From Neurospora intermedia (lineage: Eukaryota; Ascomycota; Sordariomycetes; Sordariales; Sordariaceae): a stretch of 64,000 bases of DNA. Within the stretch, counting starts at the first letter, position 1. Each line of letters starts with the position of its first letter. A program made the position numbers and the translations under genes. The stretch spans positions 4,402,001 to 4,466,000 of the forward strand of contig BTPP01000004.1 in the NCBI GenBank assembly GCA_037102815.1, written 5' to 3'. The notes beneath the pieces were generated by a model, which saw only the letters and a list, made by a program, of their open reading frames with translations, had not been told where the DNA came from and did no database searches. This document shows positions 31,803 to 42,816 of the stretch, piece by piece.

Positions 31803-33852
31803 ATGTGCGTCTCCGAGACCGACAGTCACAAACAGAAGAGAATGACTCGTGAAAGGTAATACCAAGCTCTCCTCATGTCCTACTTCCACGCTTCATGTCT
31901 TTGCTCGTCCCCAAGTGTGTTACCTCAGAACTTCCTTCACCTCTACACTTTGTGCCGAAGACTCGCTTGTGACCTTGTCCTTGTCATCACCCTTGTCCTG
32001 GCCACCTATCAAGTCTGACACCCGTTCGATCGATTCGGCCCCCAATGTTAGGCTGACAGGCGCAACCCCCCTTACCCATCACTGTACAGCCACCACCCAT
32101 TGTCTTGTCTCATTTCATCAGCTCCACTTGGCTGCTTTCTTTCAATTTGACGTTACTTCAACTTTAACGTCACTTTATCTTTCATTGCAACCTCGAGTCA
32201 ACCTCACTTCAACTTTTCTCAACCAAGTCATCAACATTCCACCTCATCACCCTCCTCTTCAAGCCCTTCCTCTTCAACCTCAACATAATCCCTTCTCAGG
32301 TCTCAACAACACCAAGAAACACTGACACAGAGGTAACTAACCACCTCACCTTCCAAACAGCCCTCGCTACATCCCCACTACCACCACCACTTCCTCCTCC
32401 TACAGATCCGACCCTTCCACCACTCACTTCGACGGCCCCAACACCGGAAGCAACACCATCCGTAGCGCCCATGACCTCGTCCATGACACTCACCGTCTCG
32501 ATAATCCCCAGGACCTCTACCGCCAGCATCGCAATGAGCACCTCGACTCCACCACGGTCGGCGGCAGCCCAGGCCGCTCTTTGAGTGGTAGTCATTCTGC
32601 TCGTCGTCCAGAGACAAGTGCCAGAGCCAGACGCATTCTCCATGAGCACGTTGCTCCTGCTGGCCATGGTCATGGTCATGGCCTTGGTCTAACTGCCGGT
32701 AATCGTGCTCGGGATGAAAGTGGTGGTGGCAGTGGTGGTGATGTCATGGCTCTTTCTTTTGATGATGGGGGTGATGATAACTACACCCACGTCCCCTCTA
32801 CCACTCACGGTGGTGGTGGTGGTGGTTCCGGTCACGGTGCTATTCGCGGTGCGCCCGAGTCCGCTAGAGGTATTGACCTCCCCATCCGTGATCGCGGCGG
32901 CCGTTATTCTCAGTCCTGCTATGACCACGGCACCGACCTCGGCACAGGCACCGGCACCATCCGCAACCACCAACACCACCACCACCGCGATCGACACTCC
33001 CTCCACACCCTCAGACCACCCCCTAGAGAACCCAAAGAGCGCACAACCACTTACTTCGTCCAAGACAACATCCTCATGCGCATTTCTTCTATTTCCCACG
33101 CCCATGCCCACTTTTCCCACTCCCACGCCCACTCTTCCCATTCCCGCTCCAACTCCCATTTCCACTCCCAGTTAGACACTCCCCACCACCACCACCACCA
33201 CCACCACTCCTACCCGACCACCGTCGATGATGACCCCATCATCTCCAACTCCAATCCCACCAACTCCAACTCCAACTCCAACTCCAACTCCAACTCCAAC
33301 TCCAATTCCAATTCCATCAGCCACAACACCTCCAACTCCATATCCAACGAACACAGAGGCGGCAGCAGCAGCAGCAGCAGCGCCGACCACAAAAGAAGAA
33401 AATGGTACCGCGATCGCATGGCACGGATCATCCAGGACATTGAGCCGGGGTTGCCTCCTCCTCCTCCTCCTTCTTCACTTTATTCTTCTTCACTTTATCC
33501 TCCTCCTTCTTCACTTTATTCTTCTTCTTCACTTTATTCTTCTTCTCCTTCTTTTTCTTATGCTTCATCTTCTGGTCGTTTGGGTGGTGGTGGTCGTGGT
33601 GGTCGTGGGTACTCTGATGTGAGCGGATACGTTCTGTACTCGGGTGTAGGTACCTCTATGGGAAGTCGGGACGGCGGGGGTGCTGGTTTTGGGGAAAGGG
33701 GCGGGTCTGGTGCTGGTGCTGGTTTTGGTGGTACTGGGGCTGGTGCCGGTAATGGTGGGTATGGCGCCACCAGCAATGCTCGCGATAGTGGCTATGAAAG
33801 TTTTTCTGGTGGGAGTCCGGGGGGTTCTTTTGGTCGTGGGCGTGGGTACTAG
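31803..33852 (+). CDS. Low-complexity orphan protein (His-, Asn/Ser-, Gly-rich)
   Basis: Exon 31803-31855 (MCVSETDSHKQKRMTRE) joins exon 32361-33852 in phase (AG|C) across a 505-nt intron with a GTAATA donor and a CTAAC...AAACAG acceptor; 514 residues result. The second exon is open throughout and codon-biased. Visible segments are Arg/His-rich (RRILHEHVAP), His-rich with a polyhistidine run near residue 292, Ser/His alternation (HSHAHSSHSRSNSH) and an Asn-Ser dipeptide array near 315-338. A Ser run, a basic patch DHKRRKWYRDRMARIIQDIE and PPPPPP with SLYSS repeats follow, then a Gly-rich tail from about 426. No signal peptide, helix or known domain is present. The basic patch could be an RNA- or DNA-binding helix; function is unknown. 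The long intron may hide another exon. Confidence 0.65.
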
Positions 33853-33906
33853 GTTTAGGTTTAGGTCTAGGTCTATGTCTACCATAGGTCTATAGGTCTA
33901 GGTCCA
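33850..33906 (+). repeat. Degenerate TAGGTT/TAGGTC hexamer array
   Basis: Starting at the stop codon of the orphan gene, about seven units of TAGGTT or TAGGTC, two interrupted by CTATG or ACCA, run in one direction. It is similar to but not the same as the Neurospora telomere unit TTAGGG. Confidence 0.75.
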
Positions 33907-34338
33907 GACTTGACTTGCAAGCAATCGGCCTTACGTCCTAGGATACCTATACCGAAGGTGAGAGACATGGATTTGACAGATGAATCCAGAATGGACTCAG
34001 AGTACTGACGGAATGAAGACCACTAGGATGTGTTAGTACAGTGGGTAATAGAAGAATGTTAGAGAATCAAAGGGATATAATGGATCAATAAATGGGGACC
34101 GACGCATACCGAATAAATACCTGTTCATTATCGCATGCCTTCTAGTGATATATCTGTTTCAACAAAGAGCCCATTACCAGTAGTACCAAAGACTGAAGTT
34201 CATGGAGGTACCCAACTTGATGCATCCCAACCAACCTGAACTACACACCCATGTCCTCACTTTGTCTCCCTCATGTATCTATATCCAAAACCACCACGCA
34301 TCAAACCTTCCCATCTTCAAATCCTTGCACGCCTCACC
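33853..34338. other. Intergenic between convergent genes, with TAGGTY hexamer array
   Basis: Holds the 3' flanks of the orphan gene and the Cu-ATPase. The first 55 nt are a degenerate hexamer array. Confidence 0.6.
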
Positions 34339-37300
34339 TCACCTCACCCATCCCTTCCACATCCCAACAAACCACTTTTTCCTCCCACCTTTTTCCCTCC
34401 CGCTCCCATTTTCTCCCCCATTGTCTCCCCCATCCTCCCTTTCCACAACCTCCCCCTTCTTGACATGTTCATCCCCCGCAAACCTCGCCCACCTCAACGT
34501 CAAACTGCCTCCCAACACCGGCAAGATACTCACCAACTCTCCCAACCCCGCATACTGCGGCGGTATCCTTACCCCTCCACTTCTTACAACCTCAAACAAC
34601 CCCCCCGCCAACAATATCGCAAACACATTATACACAAAACTCCACCCAAAATTAAACCTAATCCTGCGCATGGCTTTTTCGCTCATGTCCAGTAGTGTCA
34701 AGATGCCAGTGAGGTTAGAGCGGATGAGTACCACGTCGGCGGCTGCTTCGGCTACGGCTACGTTATCATTGGATCCGGATCCGGAGGCAGAGGAAGAAGC
34801 CATGTGCACGCCGACGGTGGCGCGGGCGAGGGCAATGGCGTCGTTGGTGCCGTCGCCGCAGAAGAGGACGGTAGGAGGTTTAGACTTTGGCTTTGGTGGA
34901 CCGAGGAAAAAGGAGAAGGAGCGGAAACGGGTACGGGGTGACGCTGGTCGCGCTGGTGGTGGGATGAGGAGACGATTAATGTAGGCTTCTTTTTCTTCGG
35001 GTTTGCACCTGGAGCGAATGCAGTGCTCGGGAATATCGAGTTGGCGAGCAACGGAGCGAACGGCCAGGTCATCATCGCCCGAGATGATGTGGATGGCGAT
35101 GCCGCGTTGGCGGAGTTGGGCGATGACGGATGGTGCCTCGGGGCGGAGCGTGTCGTGCAGCCCGAAGATGGCTGCTAGGGAGTCGTCGATGGTGAAGCAG
35201 AAGGCGGTGTAGCCTTGGGATAAGATGCGCTGGACGGTTGGGTCGGACTCGAGGCCTAGCCAGCGCGAGTTTCCTGCGCGGAGTACTTGGCCGGATGGTG
35301 AGTGGCCTTCGACGCCTCTGCCTGGAAGGGCTTTCTGGTGAGTGATCACTTCAGGGGTTACTCCCATAGAGAGAAGATAGGTAGAGACTGATGCGGCGGC
35401 GGGATGTTTGATGTCGTGCAGCAACCCAAGTAGTAGGGACTTGGAGGAGGTGGTAGAGTCGCTCCCCATGAAATGCACATCGTGGACGTCGAGTTCCCCC
35501 TTGGTGAGGGTGCCTGTCTTGTCAAGTACGACGTGGGATGTTGTGCGGGCAATCTCCACGGCATTCAACGACTTGAAGAGAATTCCTCTGTCTCCTGCTA
35601 GCCCGCTGACCATGGTGTTGACCATGGGAACTGCAAGTCCGATAGCGCAAGGACAGGAGACAATGAGCACGGTAATGGCATAGGTGAGCGCTTGAACGAT
35701 GGCGTCAGCAGCGTGTAGTTTGTGTACCTTGACACCAACAACACACCAGATGATCAGGGTGATGCCCGTTAGACAAAGAACAGCGCGGACGAGATACCCG
35801 GCCACGCGGTCGGCAATACCCTCGATCTTGGTTTTGGCCACCTTTGCCTTGTGCACCATGGTCATGATGACGCTGATGGTGTTGTTGCCGGGAACGGTCG
35901 TAAGCCGCACCCGAAGAGCTCCCGAGCCATTGACTGTCCCTGCAATCACCTCGGATCCTTCGGTCTTGACAACGGGTCGCGACTCGCCAGTGATCATGGA
36001 CTCGTCCACTTCCGAATCACCCTCGACAACAATGCCGTCGGTGGGGATCTTGGCACCCGGAACAACCTTGAAGTAATCCCCATACTGAAGCAGGCGTGCG
36101 TCAATCTCCTTCTCGTTGCTTCCGTCCTCATCAACAAGAAGGGCGTCATGAGACTGGAGCGACTTGACCTTGGACACGGACGCGACAGCCTTGTGCTGTG
36201 CAAAAGCGGCAAGGAAGCGGCCGACCATGATCAGGGTTACAAGCAAAGTGCTTGTCTCGAAGAACTGCCCTGTCGACAGTGGACGCCCGCATACCAAGAG
36301 TGCAAACGACACCACAGAGAAGATGTAAGCGGTAGTGGTGCTGAGCACGACCAAGAATTCCATGTTGATGGCTCCCGACTTGATTAGCGGGCTCAAAGCC
36401 TCGCGGTAAAAGGGACCAGCGACGAAAATTTGGACAAGTGTCGCAAGCGCCAGTGATGCATACCCGTAAGAAATCATTCGCTGTCCCGATTGAGGAAGGT
36501 AAGCCAAGACAAGGACAGGAATGGTCAGTATCCAAGAAAGTATCGTCATAACGAACAAATGACGGACGTTTTTCCAGCCAGCGGTCATGTTTTGGTCGAC
36601 CGAGCTTTTGGCGAGTGTCAGAGGAGGCCCCCCAAATCCAGACTGCACCAAATCTCTAGCGCCAATGACTTTGGGATCGTAGTAGATCCTGACAATCTTC
36701 TTATCGATGGCTGATACTTGGGCCACTCCCATGGGTAATGGTTTGTGGGCAAACTCGGTTGGATTTTCGGTGACAATGTCGAGACTGCATGCTTCCTCGA
36801 TGACCCGCTCACACTTCCAGGTAGTCGACCTTTGAATTTGTTCTATGACGTCGGCAGCCGACGCGAGGCCCAGATTGACGTCAAAGTCCACCTGTTTATG
36901 TGGCACGCTGACTTTGAGGTTCCTGATGGCCTTGATGTTAGCAGCCACTTGATGGAGTTCTTGGCCACAGCACATCTTTTCGATGATGAGGACGACATGT
37001 TCATATCCAGAGAGACCTTTTTCCACATCGGCTGTACCGTCCGACTGCCCGCTTCCTGGCTGAACTGGTGTTATGCTGGACCGCGCGGTTCCCGATTCGC
37101 TATCGGTGGTGGGGAAACTGGCAGATATTTCTTCGATGTGTTGACATTCTGATGGTTGATGTTTGTTGGGGAGGGAACTTTTCCTGAATTTGTTTTGGGA
37201 TAAAACGCCGAACGTCCTGGCGAGATTGGGGAACCGGCTGTGGTTGTGGTCATGGCTGTGATTGTGGCCGTGTGATACTGCACACGAGTCTTTGGAGGAT

Positions 37301-37638
37301 TCCGACTGTGGTGGGTGAGAATCGGCACTCTTGCTGCTGGACTGCTTCTCGCTTTGCTGTCCACCACAACACCTGTCCTGGCAACTGTCCGTTGTAGTCT
37401 CGACTGTGTTGGCTTCCCCTTGATGCGACTCTCTATCCCCAGTCCTGTCGCCAATCCCCCTTTTGTCGTCAAGATACTCCCCATAACCAACATTTGCGGA
37501 CGAAGATGCCGTCACTTCTAAGCTGCCATCCATGTTTGACCCTTGGTCTCCACGACCATTTGAAGATGTCGGAACCTCCTCGGGCGTAGTCGAAAGAGGG
37601 CGCTTAGAGGGCGCGCAACAACCCGAACCGCAACCCAT
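34339..37638 (-). CDS. Copper-type P1B ATPase, Cys/His-rich N-terminus
   Basis: One exon, 1099 residues from the ATG at 37638. The N-terminus is Cys-rich (MGCGSGCC; CQDRCCGG at 86-93) and His-rich (HGHNHSHDHNHS at 123-134). An HMA-like segment at about 213-275 carries MCCGQE instead of the usual MxCxxC. The catalytic core is complete: TGES at 550-553, SCPCAIGLA with the CPC metal site at 662-664, the phosphorylated D706 in DKTGTLT, the HP pair at 745-746 and GDGTND at 928-933. About eight helices are apparent. CPC and the later Asn/Tyr and Met/Ser helices indicate Cu(I) export or loading of the secretory pathway. The N-terminal cysteines suggest a detoxifying exporter like Aspergillus CrpA rather than a Ccc2-type Golgi pump, but this is inference. 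It is divergent from an NRAMP gene. Confidence 0.93.
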   Translation of the reverse strand: MGCGSGCCAPSKRPLSTTPEEVPTSSNGRGDQGSNMDGSLEVTASSSANVGYGEYLDDKRGIGDRTGDRESHQGEANTVETTTDSCQDRCCGGQQSEKQSSSKSADSHPPQSESSKDSCAVSHGHNHSHDHNHSRFPNLARTFGVLSQNKFRKSSLPNKHQPSECQHIEEISASFPTTDSESGTARSSITPVQPGSGQSDGTADVEKGLSGYEHVVLIIEKMCCGQELHQVAANIKAIRNLKVSVPHKQVDFDVNLGLASAADVIEQIQRSTTWKCERVIEEACSLDIVTENPTEFAHKPLPMGVAQVSAIDKKIVRIYYDPKVIGARDLVQSGFGGPPLTLAKSSVDQNMTAGWKNVRHLFVMTILSWILTIPVLVLAYLPQSGQRMISYGYASLALATLVQIFVAGPFYREALSPLIKSGAINMEFLVVLSTTTAYIFSVVSFALLVCGRPLSTGQFFETSTLLVTLIMVGRFLAAFAQHKAVASVSKVKSLQSHDALLVDEDGSNEKEIDARLLQYGDYFKVVPGAKIPTDGIVVEGDSEVDESMITGESRPVVKTEGSEVIAGTVNGSGALRVRLTTVPGNNTISVIMTMVHKAKVAKTKIEGIADRVAGYLVRAVLCLTGITLIIWCVVGVKVHKLHAADAIVQALTYAITVLIVSCPCAIGLAVPMVNTMVSGLAGDRGILFKSLNAVEIARTTSHVVLDKTGTLTKGELDVHDVHFMGSDSTTSSKSLLLGLLHDIKHPAAASVSTYLLSMGVTPEVITHQKALPGRGVEGHSPSGQVLRAGNSRWLGLESDPTVQRILSQGYTAFCFTIDDSLAAIFGLHDTLRPEAPSVIAQLRQRGIAIHIISGDDDLAVRSVARQLDIPEHCIRSRCKPEEKEAYINRLLIPPPARPASPRTRFRSFSFFLGPPKPKSKPPTVLFCGDGTNDAIALARATVGVHMASSSASGSGSNDNVAVAEAAADVVLIRSNLTGILTLLDMSEKAMRRIRFNFGWSFVYNVFAILLAGGLFEVVRSGGVRIPPQYAGLGELVSILPVLGGSLTLRWARFAGDEHVKKGEVVEREDGGDNGGENGSGREKGGRKKWFVGMWKGWVR

Positions 37639-39538
37639 TGTAATCGTTGATGATGTCTATCGCGTAATTTGCTGTATGGTATGTTGTAAGGTCAATGTCG
37701 AACTCGCCATGAAGATGGAAGTAGAGTAAGAGCCCAGGGGGTGCCCTGCTTTTCCGATTATAAGCTAGTTCGGTACGATGTGGTGGATGCTGTCGAGGCC
37801 ATTAGTGTAGATGAGCAACAAGGGTCCAAAGCATCCTGCTTGACGCCGGTTTCAAGTAAGTTGTGGACAAACACGGAAGGTGGTAGCATATGTAAAGTAT
37901 ACGTGAATGCGCATAAACCGGCACGGGGAGGATGGGTCAAAGCGAGACCTCAAGGGCCAACAAGTCCCGGGAGTACAGAGTGCGTGCGAACACGAGGTTG
38001 TAGAGTGTGACGGGGTGACAAGCTGTGACTTTGTGCCGCGGTGCCAGATGGATGGACTCTGGGTAGTCGAGGTGTCACTGAGGAGGTAACAGCGATAAGT
38101 ATATCAAGACGAGTGGGGGGGAAGGAGGAATGGAGGAGGGGGTGGGATGTCAGTTACTACTACATTTCGGCGGTAGACTTTTCTCTTCTTGCCGTGTGTA
38201 CATGTAGTAAAAGTTGGCATCTCTGATACGCGAATAAGTGGAAGGGTGGAAGTGAGTCGATACACACAAGAAAAAGAAAGCTGAGGCCTGTGACCAGTCG
38301 GCAACGATGATCATCAAAGACACAGCGAGTGAAAGATAGGCATCGGGATTGACAAGCCGTTCAACCCCGGGCGCGGCAGTGTAACACGGACATGCTGCCG
38401 CGGGGTATCAATGACTGGTGGTGATATTCCATGATGCCGGTGATGATTGCTCCTTCGACTCGAGTAAGGCGAGCATTGAAAGATAAGTGATATGTTAGGT
38501 AGCCATGCTTCACTGCAGCAGTCGAAGTCGGACTGTTTAATGGTTGCCCTGTGGAGGAGCATGGATGTTGAACGATGGCCGGTCGAGATGATCAGTCAGG
38601 TCGTGTCTATCCATGGAAAGATCTTGGACGAGGGGTCCAAAGATGGTGGAGGGGTATATTTGAATGTTATAACGTTGATTTGCATGAATCAGCAAAAAGC
38701 ATTCTTTTCCTTGAATACTCACTAACGGACACAGTGATAAAGTGGATATCTAGATACTTGGAGTAGTGGATCACTGTCTCGTGGTTGGTGGAGGCCCGGG
38801 CTGCAGCTTGGAGAAATGCGTGGGAAAAGTGGGTACACCTCTACATAGTACATAGTACACGTGTGCATTGTTAGTTCCATGCAAGATGGCGTCCTCCTTC
38901 TACTACTACTGCATAAATGCATAACAGGGATACCGGCAGTTGGCGGTGTGCTTGACCCAGTTGCTCCAAGTCAGTCACCACGCGAGTGTACATACCTAGT
39001 AGTGGACAAACGGTTTGCTTGGAGAAGAAAGAGGGAATGTTTTCTCCGGAGATCAACTTGTTCTTTCTGTTACACTACACTACCCGTTACCCGACCTGGT
39101 GAAAGAGGGTACTTCCCTCTTGACACTTGGTCTCTCCTATAGTCAAAACATATTTCCGCATCATTTCCTATTGAAGCAGACGACGTAGCAAATCCCAATC
39201 TCCCTTGAACCCCTGAGAGTATTCACAGTATTAACCTCTGTTTTCACCTACCTATGTAAATAAGTACGTAAAAGTCCCCTTGACGCCAAGACTCTAGATC
39301 ATCTCTCATAGGGCCTGTTGCATTAACAGAGGAATTACCATAGCGAGGGCCAAAGACACAACCGAAACATCGGCAAGAATCGGTTACAGTGGCGTTCTGT
39401 TCAAGTACTCGTCATTGACCAGACACTCATGTTTCACTTTTGTCCCTACCAGACCTAAAGCCTATCTACCTCTACCTCACGGGGATACACCATAACCATC
39501 TCGGAGTTGGGGATTAATCATCCATCAGAGACACAACA
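37639..39538. other. 1.9-kb shared divergent promoter region of two metal transporters
   Basis: No supported gene. Short frames on both strands are shadows. It should contain both transporter promoters. CCTACCTATG/CTACCTCTACCTC-type motifs lie close to the NRAMP start (39247-39480). Confidence 0.5.
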
Positions 39539-41572
39539 ATGTGTGCGAGTGCTTCACGTACAGATGAGCCCCGAAAAAGCCAGGGCTTCAACCAGAGCCC
39601 CAACCCACTCTCAGCCGATCTGACGACGAACCAAGACTTGGACGGAATCGTCAATCAGAGAGCAAACCGCAGCGGTAGTGGTGGGACGGGAATCTCGGCC
39701 CAATTACGCCAAGATGGGGTCGGCGATGATGGTGGTGGGTTGCCTCGGCCAGAGCGAGATCGACAACCACCTGGTGGTGATATGATCAAGACACCCTCAT
39801 CAACCGTGTCGTCACCACCCAACCCTCAGCCAAGCCCGCCTCCCTCTGCCAATCAAGTGGAAGCCCCTTCTCCTGGCAGTGTCAAGCAAGCAAAAAGCCA
39901 TCTCGGACGAATTAAGCATGCCCTCATTACCTTTGGCCAGTTTGTGGGTCCCGGGGTCATGATCTCGGTGGCATACAGTGAGTGTGTCACTTTCACCTAC
40001 CACGAGCCTCACTGACAGAATACTTACTGTGTGCAGTCGACCCGGGTAACTATGCCACCGATATTGCTGCTGGCGCATCTTATCGCTTCAAGTTACTTTT
40101 CATCGTCCTCCTGAGTAACCTATTCGCCATTCTTCTGCAAAGTCTGGCCATCAAGCTCGGCACCGTCACCGGCTTGGACCTTTCCTCAGCCTGTAGAGCC
40201 TTTCTCCCACGATGGCTAAACTACTTTATCTACGCATTGGCTGAGATTGCCATTATTGCAACAGATATTGCCGAGGTAGGTCTTTTGTCCGCAAGTAAGG
40301 GAGAGTACGACACTGACGATGGACAGGTAATCGGCACCGCTATTGCCTTCAACCTCTTGTCTCCCAAGATACCTCTTGTCGCAGGATGTGCCCTCTCCAT
40401 TATCGACGTCATGCTCATCCTCGTCTTCTACAACCCGAATGGCCAAATGAAAGGCCTACGCATCTTTGAGTTCTTTGTCTGCATTCTAGTCATGGGCGTA
40501 GTGGCCTGTTTCTGCATCCAACTCTCCATGATCTCCAACACCAGTGTCGGCCAAGTATTCAAGGGTTATCTACCTTCCAGCGCCGTGATTGAACAGCAGG
40601 GGTATGTTACCTTTTTTCCTTTTCCCTGGAACACAACACTGACAGACCACTAGCCTCTACCAAGCCTGCGGCATCCTCGGCGCAACCGTTATGCCGCACA
40701 GCCTCTTCCTCGGCTCCGGCATCGTCCAACCCCGTCTCCGCGCCTACGACGAACAACGTGGTCTCCTCCCTGCCGAACCCGTCTCCGCCAACTCATCCGA
40801 CACCAACAGCGACTACGCCGACAAAGTCCACTACGTCCCCTCCCAGTCCGCCATCAAGCACTCGCTCAAGTACTCCATCGCCGAACTCGCCCTCTCCCTA
40901 TTCACTTTCGCCCTCTTCGTCAACTCGGCCATCCTCATCGTCGCCGGCGCATCCCTGTACCAAAACCCCACCGCTCTCGACGCCGACATCTTCGCCATCC
41001 ACTCGTTGCTTTCGTCCTCCATCTCGCCCGCCGCAGGGACCATCTTCGCCCTCGCCTTGCTCTTATCGGGCGTCTCGGCAGGCATCGTCTGCACCATTGC
41101 CGGGCAAATGGTCAGCGAGGGCGCGTTGCGGTGGAAGATGCGGCCCTGGCTGCGCAGACTGATTACGCGGTCCATCAGCATCACGCCTTCGATTCTTATT
41201 GCTGCCGTGGTGGGCAAAGACGGGCTGAATGCTGCGTTGCAGGGGAGTCAGGTGGCGTTGAGCGTGGTGTTGCCGTTTGTGACGGCGCCGTTGATTTGGT
41301 TCACGAGCAGGGATCGGTATATGATGGTGATGCCGGGCGGGGCGCGGTATCAGGTGGAGGAGGAGGCAGTGGGGGATGAGAGGCGGTTGTTTTCGGCGAA
41401 GAGGGGATGGTTGGGGAGGAGGATGGGTAATGGTAATAATAACGGGGCAGAGGAGGGAGGAGTGAAGATGGCGAATTCGTGGTTGACTACCATTGTGGCG
41501 GGGCTGGTTTGGGGGTTGATTGCTGTCATGAATGTAGCGAATCTGGTGTTGTTGGGGAAGGGCAATAGCTAG
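39539..41572 (+). CDS. NRAMP family divalent metal (Mn/Fe) transporter
   Basis: Four exons (39539-39977, 40037-40275, 40327-40601, 40654-41572) close in frame at 623 residues; the introns are 59, 51 and 52 nt. The metal-binding unwound-helix motifs are both intact: DPGN at 148-151 and MPH at 331-333. The family signature GQMVSEG occurs in a later helix, and 11-12 helices are evident. The first ~120 residues are Ser/Pro/Gly-rich, probably cytosolic, and might carry regulation such as ubiquitination. A charged loop follows TM 10 (EEEAVGDERR...GNGNNNG). It should import Mn2+ (and Fe2+ and others) with protons at the plasma membrane or an endomembrane, like yeast Smf1/Smf2. The compartment cannot be read from the sequence. 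Confidence 0.95.
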
Positions 41573-42099
41573 GCATACTTGAGACGGAACGATATCTGAG
41601 AGGTGGAAAGACAAAGTCAAAGGCCTCTGCGGGTTTGGATGGTAAATAAACATGATAGACGTTGGTTATGACACTCATTGGATTCGGATGATGATGGCTG
41701 GCAGGATTGATATCAAATGCCAAGACCCACACGGTACAAACTGTTACAAACAACACTGTATGTGCTTCAGTGGGCACTGCACCGCATGGACTGCAGATGG
41801 AAGGCGCCCGTAGCACACCGTAGCACAGTGAACTTCCACCCTCACTGCATCCACACAACGAATCATAACAACGAAACTCAACCTCAACCTCAATTAGACA
41901 CAACTCGTCAATCTTCTTTCTTATCAAACATTCGCCATCCCATAGGATTTCCAGATATCAACACCAGGTACCTACGAGAGCATAAGATAATCCCACATCA
42001 CCAATCAAACAACACCTCCTTCACTAAATCGCCATTTTCCTTTCTGTCGTTACCTATCCCACCAACTAGTCTCACTTGAAGTCACAACCATACAAAACC
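41573..42099. other. Intergenic between tandem NRAMP and MED22 genes
   Basis: NRAMP 3' flank and MED22 promoter/leader; the latter is CA-rich close to the ATG (41850-42090). No gene is seen. Confidence 0.5.
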
Positions 42100-42816
42100 A
42101 TGGACCGCGACCAAAACACCACAGAGGATCTTTTCGGTAATTTCCTTCCCCCCCCTCTCCTCCCCCCCCCCCTTGTTTTCTTCTTCCTTTTCTCAGGAAA
42201 CTAACATGCAACAGACCTCGAAAACCGCCTCACCGCCTCCCTCCTGCGCACCTTCCAATCCCTCCTCCACCACGGCGCCTCCAGCGTCAACGGCACTGCC
42301 TCCGTGGGGCAAGCCGCCTACAACGCCATGGCGACCGACATCCTCATGAACGGCATGGTCCAATCGGTCGAAGAGCTTTTGTCTCTAACCCGCAAGATGA
42401 GGGAGTTGTGGGTGGTTGGACCGCTCCGCAAACCGGGCGAGGGGGATGAGGAGGTGGAGAGGGAGATGAGGGGGTGTTGGGAGGAGATTATTGGGGAAAA
42501 GGGGGTAGGGGGGTGGAGGGGATTGAAGAGGGCGGGGTTGATTGAGGGAAGAGGAAAAGGGAGAGGGGTGGGGGAGTATAAAGAGGGGGAGGTGGGAGTG
42601 CCGGGTGGTGTGGTGCAGGTGCAGCAGCTGCAGCAGTTTGGGCAAGGTGGACAAGGTGGGCAAGGTGGGCAAGGTGGTGCTGCTGGGTTGCCGCCGTCTG
42701 GAAGCGCGACGCCGAATTTGGGGGTGAGGAATTTGACGGCAGCTGGGGGAGGAGGAGCAGGAGCAGGAGGACCGGGAGGACCTGGAGGACTGGGAGGAAG
42801 TGGCATGGTGGCTTAG
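42100..42816 (+). CDS. MED22: Mediator complex subunit 22 (Srb6-like)
   Basis: Exon 42100-42136 (MDRDQNTTEDLF) joins exon 42215-42816 in phase (G|AC) across a 78-nt intron with a CTAAC branch; 212 residues. The conserved block runs from about 14 to 85: LENRLTASLLRTFQSLL, then VQSVEELLSLTRKMRELWVV and GPLRKPGE, matching the Med22/Surf5 helical hairpin with its diagnostic 'LLSLTR..KE.W' helix. Med22 pairs with Med11 in the Mediator head and contacts Pol II. The C-terminal 100 residues are Gly/Gln-rich (GQGGQGGQGGQGG) and not conserved in the family. A short CCCCCC run lies in the intron. Alternative calls (Med11, Med21) fit less well. Confidence 0.78.

Noticed and set aside
33850-33906. Internal telomere or chromosome-fusion scar
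   Set aside because: Units are TAGGTY, not TTAGGG, and too short and degenerate; described only as a hexamer array.
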